From Candidatus Methanocomedens sp. (GTDB taxonomy: Archaea; Halobacteriota; Methanosarcinia; Methanosarcinales; Methanocomedenaceae): a stretch of 14,774 bases of DNA. Positions 1-5,714 of this stretch are shown piece by piece (positions within the stretch are counted from its first letter, which is position 1; the number at the start of each line of letters is the position of its first letter). The notes beneath the pieces were generated by a model, which was given only the letters and a program-made list of their open reading frames with translations, ran no database searches and was not told the origin of the DNA. The position numbers and the translations under genes are program-made. The stretch lies in contig PYCK01000057.1 of assembly GCA_009649835.1 (NCBI GenBank), positions 10,217 to 24,990 on the forward strand, read 5' to 3'.

Positions 1-521
1 TGAAGAAAGGCTGGACAAGCGGTCCCCTGGTTGTATCGGGCCATGCCCTGGTCGAGGTTCTGTTATTTATCTTTATAGTGGCCGGGTTTTCAACCCTGGA
101 GACCCAGGGTGCCATTCTCTGGATATCTGTTATCGGGGGTGCGGTACTGGTGGTGTTTGGCATTTTGACTATCAGGGAAGGGAAACATGCTACTCTTTCG
201 GGGGGCAGTAGTGTGTTCAAGAGCCCATTTGCTGCCGGTGTGATCACGTCGGTATCGCATCCGTATTTCTGGCTGTGGTGGCTGACGGCAGGGGCGGGGC
301 TGGTTCTTGTGGGGCTTGAGACCAGCCTGTTTGCTGCTTCTATATTTTTGGTGGGTCACTTTATGGCAGACCTGGGCTGGTACACTTTCGTGTCTACTGC
401 GATAAGTAAAGGGAGGTCGCTGATGTCTGAGGGGACTTACCAGCGGGTGCTGATGGGCTGCGGTGGGTTTTTGGTGGTGTTCGGGGTGTGGTTTATGGGG
501 AGTCAGATGAATCTGTTTTAG
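1..521 (+). CDS. LysE-family amino-acid/metabolite exporter, 5'-truncated by the window edge
   Basis: The frame is open from position 3 to the TAG at 519-521, giving 172 residues; the N-terminus lies outside the window. The protein is very hydrophobic, with about four or five membrane spans. It carries the stretch SHPYFWLWWLTAGAGLV, which resembles the serine/asparagine-proline signature followed by aromatic residues seen in archaeal LysE/RhtB-type exporters. Family members export amino acids or similar small solutes across the cytoplasmic membrane by proton exchange; the substrate here cannot be told. A GTG at 78 could be mistaken for a start, but the upstream frame reads KKGWTSGPLVVSGHALVE, typical of the first loop and second helix of the family, so the gene certainly begins further left. 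It ends convergently with the toxin gene to its right. Confidence 0.8.
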   Translation, partial: KKGWTSGPLVVSGHALVEVLLFIFIVAGFSTLETQGAILWISVIGGAVLVVFGILTIREGKHATLSGGSSVFKSPFAAGVITSVSHPYFWLWWLTAGAGLVLVGLETSLFAASIFLVGHFMADLGWYTFVSTAISKGRSLMSEGTYQRVLMGCGGFLVVFGVWFMGSQMNLF

Positions 522-550
522 ATAAGCCTGAACTTGATGTATACATTCTA

Positions 551-590
551 ACCTGCTGCCCGACCTGTGCACCTGATAAGCAGCCATCCT
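551..590 (+). repeat. Left copy of a diverged 40-bp direct repeat flanking the toxin-antitoxin pair
   Basis: Positions 551-590 resemble 1292-1331 in the same orientation: ACCTGCTGCC is identical in both, then CCTGTGCACC, then CCATC after a mismatched stretch, about 29 of 40 positions by eye. The two copies lie on either side of the relE-like module. They could be remnants of an insertion or an old duplication. No target-site duplication is visible. Confidence 0.35.
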
Positions 591-664
591 TGTGGATTCG
601 TATTGCCCGGGTCTGGAGAGCAGAGCATGCAAGAATATTGCACTGATATTAAATGTGTATAAAA

Positions 665-928
665 TCATCTGTAAGCATTGTCATGATGCTCAAAGTCCAG
701 AAGTGTTATGCTGCTATTTTCTTTATCGATTTCGTAAATGATAACAAAAGATCCTATATGGATCCTCCATTTACCTTTTAGAATATTTCGAAGGGGCTTC
801 CCTATTTCCGGGTTATCTGAAAGAATTTCAAGTCTCTTTTTCACATGACTGTAACGAACTTTATCTCTTTTAAACAATTTTTGCAATTCTTTCTGAACCC
901 TTGGGTGTGCAATAATCTTGTAAATCAT
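665..928 (-). CDS. RelE/ParE-type toxin
   Basis: The 87-residue basic protein matches the RelE/ParE fold family in size and pattern. The N-terminus MIYKIIAHPRVQKELQKL is followed by a lysine-rich helical hairpin, then NPEIGKPLRNILKGKWRIHIGSF and the terminal strand run VIIYEIDKENSSITLLDFEHHDNAYR. The ending H-x-D-x-x-YR is common in the family. RelE-type toxins cut mRNA on the ribosome and ParE-type toxins poison gyrase; sequence alone does not separate them, though the ending favours RelE. The ATG overlaps the stop of the upstream antitoxin gene by four bases (ATGA, 925-928), the usual translational coupling of toxin-antitoxin pairs. Downstream it faces the end of the LysE-family gene. Confidence 0.85.
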   Translation of the reverse strand: MIYKIIAHPRVQKELQKLFKRDKVRYSHVKKRLEILSDNPEIGKPLRNILKGKWRIHIGSFVIIYEIDKENSSITLLDFEHHDNAYR

Positions 929-1149
929 TGTTCTATGCTACTCAAGAAATCGTCCATACTTTCGAACTCAAGACGCTTGCCTTTTGTAATTTCATTGTTT
1001 GCGGCATTTACACGTTCAATAAAATCAGAATTAAAAGTTTCTTCAGGAGGATAACTGGTTTCATCCAGTTTTTCTTCAATTCTCTCTAACTTACCAAGAA
1101 TTCTCGTAAACATCGCCTCAATATTGCGATTCTCAAATGAACTTTCCAT
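925..1149 (-). CDS. Antitoxin partner of the RelE-type toxin
   Basis: The protein has 74 residues, is acidic, and is encoded immediately upstream of and overlapping the toxin. Residues 8-35 (NIEAMFTRILGKLERIEEKLDE) look like an amphipathic helix or short coiled coil. The C-terminal half (about 40-74) is charged and ends LEFESMDDFLSSIEQ, as expected for the toxin-wrapping part of an antitoxin. I see no clear ribbon-helix-helix or AbrB motif, so the DNA-binding class is unknown; the call rests mainly on context. Small archaeal antitoxins of this look (long N-terminal helix with an I-E-E-K-L-like core) are often found beside RelE toxins. The start is the ATG at 1149-1147; no strong ribosome-binding site is seen. 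Confidence 0.7.
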   Translation of the reverse strand: MESSFENRNIEAMFTRILGKLERIEEKLDETSYPPEETFNSDFIERVNAANNEITKGKRLEFESMDDFLSSIEQ

Positions 1150-1150
1150 A

Positions 1151-1165
1151 GTATATCATTTATAC
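1151..1165. promoter_or_regulatory. Possible operator/TATA region of the toxin-antitoxin operon
   Basis: GTATATCATTTATAC is an interrupted palindrome with arms GTATA/TATAC, one base upstream of the antitoxin start. Read on the minus strand it contains GTATAAATG. It is too close to the start codon to be a normal TATA box for a leadered transcript, but it suits a site where the antitoxin represses its own operon. A second AT-rich TATA candidate (TTATTTTAAAG on the minus strand) lies near 1180-1190, at a better distance. Confidence 0.25.
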
Positions 1166-1291
1166 AATCATTTTCCATCTTTAAAATAAGTTTCTCTTAA
1201 ATTAAGTGAACATAGTAATCACACATTTTGTTTCTTCGCGACTATTACAGTGAGTTCTTCATATACCATAACAACACTTCTGCAGCACTTC

Positions 1292-1331
1292 ACCTGCTGC
1301 CAGCCCTGTGCACCAGACCAGTAACCATCTA
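1292..1331 (+). repeat. Right copy of the diverged 40-bp direct repeat flanking the toxin-antitoxin pair
   Basis: It pairs with 551-590; ACCTGCTGCC and CCTGTGCACC are shared exactly. It sits about 100 bp upstream of rfcL. The surrounding 280-bp gap (1150-1429) shows no convincing gene. Confidence 0.35.
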
Positions 1332-1429
1332 CTTACACCAGGCAATACTGACAAGTTAAGCCCTGTCCCCCTCACATCCCCACAAAGCAAAAGGAATAAT
1401 TTATCACTAATTCTGAGTACATAGTACTG

Positions 1430-2977
1430 ATGACGGAAGAGCCCACAGAATGGGCAGAGAAGTACCGCCCAAAAAACCTTACCGAAGTGGCAGGCCACCG
1501 TACCATTATCAATGACCTCGTCAGTTGGGCCAACAAATGGGAAACGGGAGTTCCAAAGGACAAAGCACTGATATTCTACGGCAAGCCCGGAGTTGGCAAG
1601 ACCTCAGCCGCTTATGCCCTGGCCTACCAGATGGGATGGGACGTAATAGAGTTAAACGCCAGCGACCAGAGGACTGCAGGCATCATCCAGAAAATTGCAG
1701 GTTCAGCCAGCAGGATGGGGACCTTTGACGGCACATCAGGACGGCGGCTCATCATACTGGACGAGGCAGACAACCTGCACGGCAACTATGACCGAGGCGG
1801 TGCCAGGGCCATTATCAATGTGGTCAAAGGCACATCCCAGCCAGTTATACTCATCGCAAATGAATTTTATCAAATGGACCCGGCACTGCGGCTCGCCTGC
1901 AAACCAGTCCAGTTCAGGACAATAAACAGCACTACTATTGTGTCTGCACTAAAAGCAATATGTAAAAATGAAGGCATAATGGTGGGCATCGGGGTCATAG
2001 ATGCTATTGCTGACAATGCCAACGGCGACCTGCGCAGTGCTATCAATGACCTGCAAGCCATGTCCATAGGTAAGCACGAACTGGAAGTAGATGATATTAT
2101 CACAGCACCCAGGGATGTAAAGGAAACAGTGTTCAAGTTAATGGATCATGTATTCAAAGCTGCAGATATGAAGTCTGCCCAGCAGGCTGCCTGGCAGGTG
2201 GACGAGAGCCCTGATAACCTGATAAACTGGATCGACGAGAACCTTCCCATAGGATACAAGGATGCACATGATATGGCTGCCGGTTATTTCCAGCTTGCCA
2301 GGGCCGACCTGTTCCTGGGCAGGGTGCGCCGCAGGCAGAATTACAGTTTATGGCGTTATGCCAGCCTGTTAATGACCGGGGGTGTATCGGCTGTCAGGAC
2401 CCACAGCCATTCGGGGTATAATAAATACCAGGCCCCCCAGTTCTGGAGAAAACTGGGGCAGACCAGGGCAAAGCGTAATATAAGGGATTCGCTTGCCGGG
2501 AAGATAGGGGGAATATGTCATGTATCAGGTGCCTATGCACGGACTGACCTGATATGGTTCTTCAAGCATTTAATGAAAAGCAAGGTTCATTCGGTTGGAC
2601 TGGCTGCTGAACTGAAGCTCGATCCCGATGAGATCGCATTCCTGATGGATACAAAACCCACCACAAAGAAAGTGGGCAAGATATACGATGAGGCACAGCA
2701 ATTGATGAAGGATGAGATCGAGCATGATATTGAGGTGTTTGGTGGATTTGGCCAGGAAAAAACAGAAAAAAAGCAGGTAAGCCGTTTAATGGAATTTGAT
2801 GAGGCCAAAGGAAATGGCGGGACAGAAGGAACAGATGAAAAAGATGGAATAAAAGGAACTGGTGGAACAGATGGAAAAGATGGAAAAGATGGAACTGATG
2901 TTAGCCACACAAATGTAGATAATGTAGACTCTGTTGCAAAAGAGGAAAAGAACCAGAGTTCTTTGTTTGATTTTTGA
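1430..2977 (+). CDS. rfcL: Replication factor C large subunit (clamp loader)
   Basis: The AAA+ ATPase (515 residues) is the large subunit of the archaeal clamp loader; with RfcS it opens the PCNA ring and places it on primed DNA. The N-terminus contains EWAEKYRPKNLTEVAG, the family hallmark. Walker A is GKPGVGKTS (51-59) and Walker B LIILDEAD (107-114). The AAA+ lid and collar helices follow to about residue 430. The tail from about 460 to 508 is low-complexity Gly/Asp/Lys/Thr sequence. It ends QSSLFDF (509-515), a typical archaeal PCNA-interacting peptide at the extreme C-terminus. Length fits the family (about 470-600). The ATG at 1430 is chosen because the conserved N-terminus begins there; there is no clear Shine-Dalgarno, and an AT-rich TATA candidate near 1395-1405 would leave only a short leader. 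The thymidylate kinase gene follows after 11 bp and is probably co-transcribed. Confidence 0.97.
   Translation: MTEEPTEWAEKYRPKNLTEVAGHRTIINDLVSWANKWETGVPKDKALIFYGKPGVGKTSAAYALAYQMGWDVIELNASDQRTAGIIQKIAGSASRMGTFDGTSGRRLIILDEADNLHGNYDRGGARAIINVVKGTSQPVILIANEFYQMDPALRLACKPVQFRTINSTTIVSALKAICKNEGIMVGIGVIDAIADNANGDLRSAINDLQAMSIGKHELEVDDIITAPRDVKETVFKLMDHVFKAADMKSAQQAAWQVDESPDNLINWIDENLPIGYKDAHDMAAGYFQLARADLFLGRVRRRQNYSLWRYASLLMTGGVSAVRTHSHSGYNKYQAPQFWRKLGQTRAKRNIRDSLAGKIGGICHVSGAYARTDLIWFFKHLMKSKVHSVGLAAELKLDPDEIAFLMDTKPTTKKVGKIYDEAQQLMKDEIEHDIEVFGGFGQEKTEKKQVSRLMEFDEAKGNGGTEGTDEKDGIKGTGGTDGKDGKDGTDVSHTNVDNVDSVAKEEKNQSSLFDF
2810..2900 (+). repeat. Low-complexity G/D/K/T repeat in the rfcL tail
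   Basis: The coding DNA repeats short purine-rich units such as gatggaaaa and ggaac(t/a), giving peptide units like GGTEGTDEKDG and GGTDGKDGKDGTD between the folded RfcL body and the PIP box. It reads as a flexible charged tether. Such triplet-type repeats expand and contract by slippage, so its length probably varies between strains. Confidence 0.7.
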
Positions 2978-2980
2978 GGT
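2976..2980 (+). promoter_or_regulatory. Shine-Dalgarno site that sets the tmk start
   Basis: GAGGT lies 8 bases before the ATG at 2989 and overlaps the rfcL stop codon (TGA 2975-2977). This favours the ATG at 2989 over the in-frame TTG at 2974, and suggests coupling of tmk translation to rfcL. Confidence 0.7.
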
Positions 2981-2988
2981 TTATCTTG

Positions 2989-3591
2989 ATGAGAGGAAAA
3001 CTGATCACGCTTGAAGGGATTGACGGTTCTGGAAAATCCACGATCCTAAAACGATTACATCGTCATTTCCAGGATAATCCTGATGTGATCTTTACCAGGG
3101 AACCTACCAGTGGCTGGATAGGGGAGGCAGTATACCGTGCAATAAAATCCGAGACTGACCCGCTGGCAGAACTATTCCTGTTCATTGCAGACCATGCCCA
3201 CCACCTTAGCACTACTATTAAACCGGCACTGGAAGATCACAAGATCGTAATATCAGACAGGTATTCGGACAGCAGGTATGCGTATCAGGGGGCCACCCTG
3301 AAAGGAACTGTAGACCATCCCATGGAATGGGTGATGGGACTTCATAAAGGCTGGACTGTAGTGCCAGACCTTACTATTCTGCTGGATGTCAATCCCGCAA
3401 CTGCCATTACAAGGGTGGGTAATCGCGATCACCAGACCAAGTTCGAAAAGATAGCCTTTCTGGAACAGGTTCGCAGCAATTATCTCAAATTGGTAGAAAA
3501 GGAGCCGGACCGGTTCCTGGTAGTGGATGCAGGGCTGCCCCTTGAAGAAGTAGAAGATATTGTGCTGTCTGCCATTGCCAAACAGTTATGA
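2989..3591 (+). CDS. tmk: Thymidylate kinase (dTMP kinase)
   Basis: The 200-residue protein phosphorylates dTMP to dTDP with ATP, in the cytosolic dTTP pathway. The P-loop GIDGSGKST spans 10-18, after the typical start MRGKLITLE. R-E-P (36-38) and the D-R-Y-S-D-S-R motif beginning at 89 match the nucleotide-binding signatures of the family. A LID-like segment with R145 and K150 lies near 141-155. Length is normal for the family (about 195-215). The ATG at 2989 is preferred over a TTG at 2974 because of the good Shine-Dalgarno and because homologues begin just before the P-loop. It lies 11 bp downstream of rfcL, so clamp-loader and nucleotide-supply genes form one unit. Confidence 0.95.
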   Translation: MRGKLITLEGIDGSGKSTILKRLHRHFQDNPDVIFTREPTSGWIGEAVYRAIKSETDPLAELFLFIADHAHHLSTTIKPALEDHKIVISDRYSDSRYAYQGATLKGTVDHPMEWVMGLHKGWTVVPDLTILLDVNPATAITRVGNRDHQTKFEKIAFLEQVRSNYLKLVEKEPDRFLVVDAGLPLEEVEDIVLSAIAKQL

Positions 3592-3689
3592 CGTAATTGT
3601 TTTAAGTGCGATAAAAACAAGACCGGAATAAGATAATTAAAATAAGACCAGAATAACATATTCGGTGGTGGTGGGCTGACCCCGCTTTC

Positions 3690-3720
3690 TCAAGGAGTCC
3701 CTTAAGGGACCTTCCCTTGA
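3690..3720. repeat. Nested palindrome / hairpin downstream of tmk
   Basis: TCCCTTAAGGGA (3698-3709) is a perfect 12-bp palindrome. It is enclosed by TCAAGG (3690-3695) and CCTTGA (3715-3720), giving a two-tier hairpin on either strand. No T-run follows directly, so it is not a standard terminator. It may be part of an RNA or a degenerate mobile element. Confidence 0.45.
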
Positions 3721-3903
3721 TCTATTTTCCCCGCACAAGTGCAGTGCAATTGTGCCAACGTTGGTTTCAATGAAGGATCACCGATCATCCGGTTTGAGAG
3801 ATCTTAGTGGATCCCATGCCTTTCACAACATTGATGACCAACCAACACCAAGTATTATATTCATGTGCTGACTGACCACCCGGACCTTCATTACCAGCCC
3901 ACC

Positions 3904-3942
3904 TGACTCCAGTATTCTCACTGATACACACAACTGGAGTTA
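3904..3942. repeat. Stem-loop with 10-bp arms
   Basis: ACTCCAGT (3906-3913) pairs perfectly with ACTGGAGT (3933-3940). The flanking TG/TA extends the stem to ten pairs with one G-U wobble, and the loop is about 19 bases. Its function is unknown. Confidence 0.4.
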
Positions 3943-4017
3943 ATAACTATGTTGTCCTGAGAACTAATATATTTTTTGGTAACAGAATTGGTAACAATCA
4001 AGAAAATGAAAATTTCA

Positions 4018-4077
4018 GACAGGATTTACAGGATTGGCAGGATACGATCCAATCCTGTATATCCTGTAAATCCTGTC
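4018..4077. repeat. 60-bp palindrome built from six CAGGAT units
   Basis: The left half has CAGGAT at 4020, 4029 and 4038; the right half has ATCCTG at 4052, 4061 and 4070. Spacing is 9 bp within each half, and the symmetry centre GATC lies at 4046-4049. The outer 17 bp on each side (GACAGGATTTACAGGAT and its complement) match exactly; the inner part has a few mismatches. From memory, dispersed CAGGATTxACAGGATT-type repeats occur in many Methanosarcinales and bacterial genomes. It lies 3' of the trmI-like gene and could fold as a long hairpin in RNA. Confidence 0.85.
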
Positions 4078-4146
4078 AAAAGATTTGATTGAAACTAAGA
4101 AAATCACCTATATCAACATCGAAATGCGTTTATACTTTCCTATACG

Positions 4147-4890
4147 TCAAGGTATCCTGGCAAATGTGACATAGCCTGAATGTCCCACCCTAATCGTAGA
4201 CGGACGCGTCCCTCTTTCGCTAAAGGATATTTCACGCTGGGTACATTCAAAGGTGACAACCTCTTCAAGTTCGATCATATTGATGGCCTGGCGCACATCC
4301 TTTGCCTGTTCCATGAAAGGTGAGAACACCACGCAAAATCCGCCAGGGTTCAACACTTCAGCCACAAACGGCACAACTTCGGATGCATGGTGCAGATCAA
4401 GAGTGACCACATCAAAGGTCTCATCAATTGAATGGATCTCCTGTAATATATCCCCAGATCGCACCTCTACATTATCAAGACCTGCAAGGGCGATATTAGA
4501 CCTTGCCACATCCAGGAAATCCTGTCTGGCCTCATAAGATAGCACCCTTTTTGCTACAAGTCCGAGATAAATAGCAAGGATGCCAGAGCCAGTGCCTGCA
4601 TCCAGTACAGTATCCTGTTTATTCAGGCCGGTGTGGGATATGATCATGCCGATGTCCTTTGGATTTACAGGCGCTCCGGTTCTTTTTAATTTGTTGAAAA
4701 AATCAGGTGCCCTTGGACGGCGTGTCTTTAATTCAAATCCAAGGTGCGATGCGATTGAATCCCCGTACTCCATCTCAAGCAATCGGTCCAGCTTGAACAC
4801 ACCCACTTCTGTATGCAGGTCCCCGTTCCCTGCCGTTACAAAGTAGTTCTTACCGCTGCCTTTTAAAAGTACCGGGTCCCCTGGTTTCAA
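4147..4890 (-). CDS. TrmI/GCD14-like tRNA (adenine-N1)-methyltransferase homologue
   Basis: The 247-residue protein has the TrmI layout. An N-terminal small beta domain (1-55) is followed by TRRPRAPDFFNKLKRTGAPVNPKDIG, the family's linker into the Rossmann-fold methyltransferase. SAM motif I is LDAGTGSG (96-103), with the ribose-binding acidic E120 in SYE. The C-terminus STIRVGHSGYVTFARI matches the RP-xx-GHTGYL-xx-ARK ending of TrmI. TrmI makes m1A at tRNA position 58 (57/58 in archaea). The region expected to hold the catalytic D-x-x-x-P-W reads DLHHAS (165-170): the Asp is kept but Pro-Trp is lost, so specificity or activity may differ. The ATG overlaps the stop of the upstream HAD gene (ATGA, 4887-4890), making it the last gene of the gpmI operon. 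Confidence 0.8.
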   Translation of the reverse strand: MKPGDPVLLKGSGKNYFVTAGNGDLHTEVGVFKLDRLLEMEYGDSIASHLGFELKTRRPRAPDFFNKLKRTGAPVNPKDIGMIISHTGLNKQDTVLDAGTGSGILAIYLGLVAKRVLSYEARQDFLDVARSNIALAGLDNVEVRSGDILQEIHSIDETFDVVTLDLHHASEVVPFVAEVLNPGGFCVVFSPFMEQAKDVRQAINMIELEEVVTFECTQREISFSERGTRPSTIRVGHSGYVTFARIP

Positions 4891-5690
4891 AGTAAATCAC
4901 GCACCAGTGGAACGATCTGGGTAATATGGTCGATCACTGCATCCGATTCGAGGCACAATCTTTCAGGTCTTGCGTTTCGCTGCTGGACTGTCAACACAGC
5001 AAAATCGGCTTCCCTGAATGCCATTATGTCATTAATGGCATCTCCTACCATAACAACCTTTTCATATGATAGTTTCAGTTCCCTGATGATCCCGCATTTA
5101 CGCTGTGGAGTTGAAAGCCCGAAGGTATGCTCCTTCTTGACACCGATACTTCTTGACACCATTTCAACATCCTCCTGCTTATCGCCTGATGCAATAAATG
5201 TGTCCACACCCAACGCTTCAAGCTGGGATGCCACATCCCCTACTTCAGGATACAGGCTTCCGCCCGTACTTAATGTATATGGGATACAACTTCGGGCCAC
5301 ATCGACCATCAGGCCCACGCCCAAATATCGCTTATCATCACAGCGATCCCATACTGCTTCCAGCACTTCCTGGAGGTCAGATACCAGTGCTAAGGGATCA
5401 GAACTGATAATGGAGTGTGCTTCATCAATACTCAATGATTTCCTGCAGCAACCAATATCGATCTTAACCTGTAATTCTTCAATGCATCGATTTACCGGAT
5501 AACTCCCATCCATTTGCATCAACTGTCCTGGCTCAATGTGCAGAATAATAATAGCAAAATTGGGATTAGTTCCTGCAAGGTCAGTTGTTACAATATCATA
5601 ATAAATGGAACCCCTCCTGAGGTCCTTTGCTGCCCTGTACATGTGTAAAAGTGTGCCTGCACTGTCAAAGACTACTGCTGTTTTTACCAT
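4887..5690 (-). CDS. HAD-superfamily phosphatase/ATPase-like protein with a DSAGT nucleophile motif
   Basis: The 267-residue protein has the haloacid-dehalogenase core. Motif I is VVFDSAGTLL with nucleophile D9, motif II lies around TFIASGDK (164-171), a lysine follows near K198, and motif III/IV is VGDAINDIMAFREAD (215-229). A substantial insert (about 25-130) after motif I probably forms a cap. Residue +2 after the nucleophile is Ala instead of the Asp that serves as acid/base in most HAD phosphatases; P-type ATPases and phosphonatases also lack that Asp, so it may be a phosphotransferase or a specialised hydrolase. The C-terminal half resembles soluble P-type-ATPase-like HADs of methanogens. 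The substrate is unknown. It starts 24 bp after gpmI and overlaps the methyltransferase gene, so it is co-transcribed. Confidence 0.8.
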   Translation of the reverse strand: MVKTAVVFDSAGTLLHMYRAAKDLRRGSIYYDIVTTDLAGTNPNFAIIILHIEPGQLMQMDGSYPVNRCIEELQVKIDIGCCRKSLSIDEAHSIISSDPLALVSDLQEVLEAVWDRCDDKRYLGVGLMVDVARSCIPYTLSTGGSLYPEVGDVASQLEALGVDTFIASGDKQEDVEMVSRSIGVKKEHTFGLSTPQRKCGIIRELKLSYEKVVMVGDAINDIMAFREADFAVLTVQQRNARPERLCLESDAVIDHITQIVPLVRDLL

Positions 5691-5714
5691 ATGCAGGTCT
5701 ATTAGGAATTATTC

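Larger units (their letters stand above)
3592..4146. other. Gene-free stretch of about 555 bp between convergent tmk and trmI-like genes
   Basis: All six frames are broken and I recognise no protein. The stretch holds a hairpin at 3690-3720, another at 3906-3942, and the 60-bp palindrome at 4018-4077. The segment 3660-3950 is more GC-rich than the flanks and could be a decayed gene or an unrecognised RNA; neither can be shown. Two near-identical pieces (AAGACCGGAATAA and AAGACCAGAATAA) lie between 3617 and 3655. Confidence 0.5.

Noticed and set aside
90..668. Long minus-strand open frame across the LysE-family gene
   Set aside because: It is antisense to a well-supported membrane-protein gene, has Pro/His/Gln-rich composition without a domain, and overlaps its whole length.
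2974..2988. TTG at 2974 as the tmk start
   Set aside because: The ATG at 2989 has a well-placed GAGGT site and begins at the conserved N-terminus.
3831..3875. C/D-box sRNA candidate (TTGATGA at 3831, CTGA at 3868 and 3872)
   Set aside because: The C box has one mismatch, no internal C'/D' boxes are seen and the flanks do not pair; the evidence is too weak.
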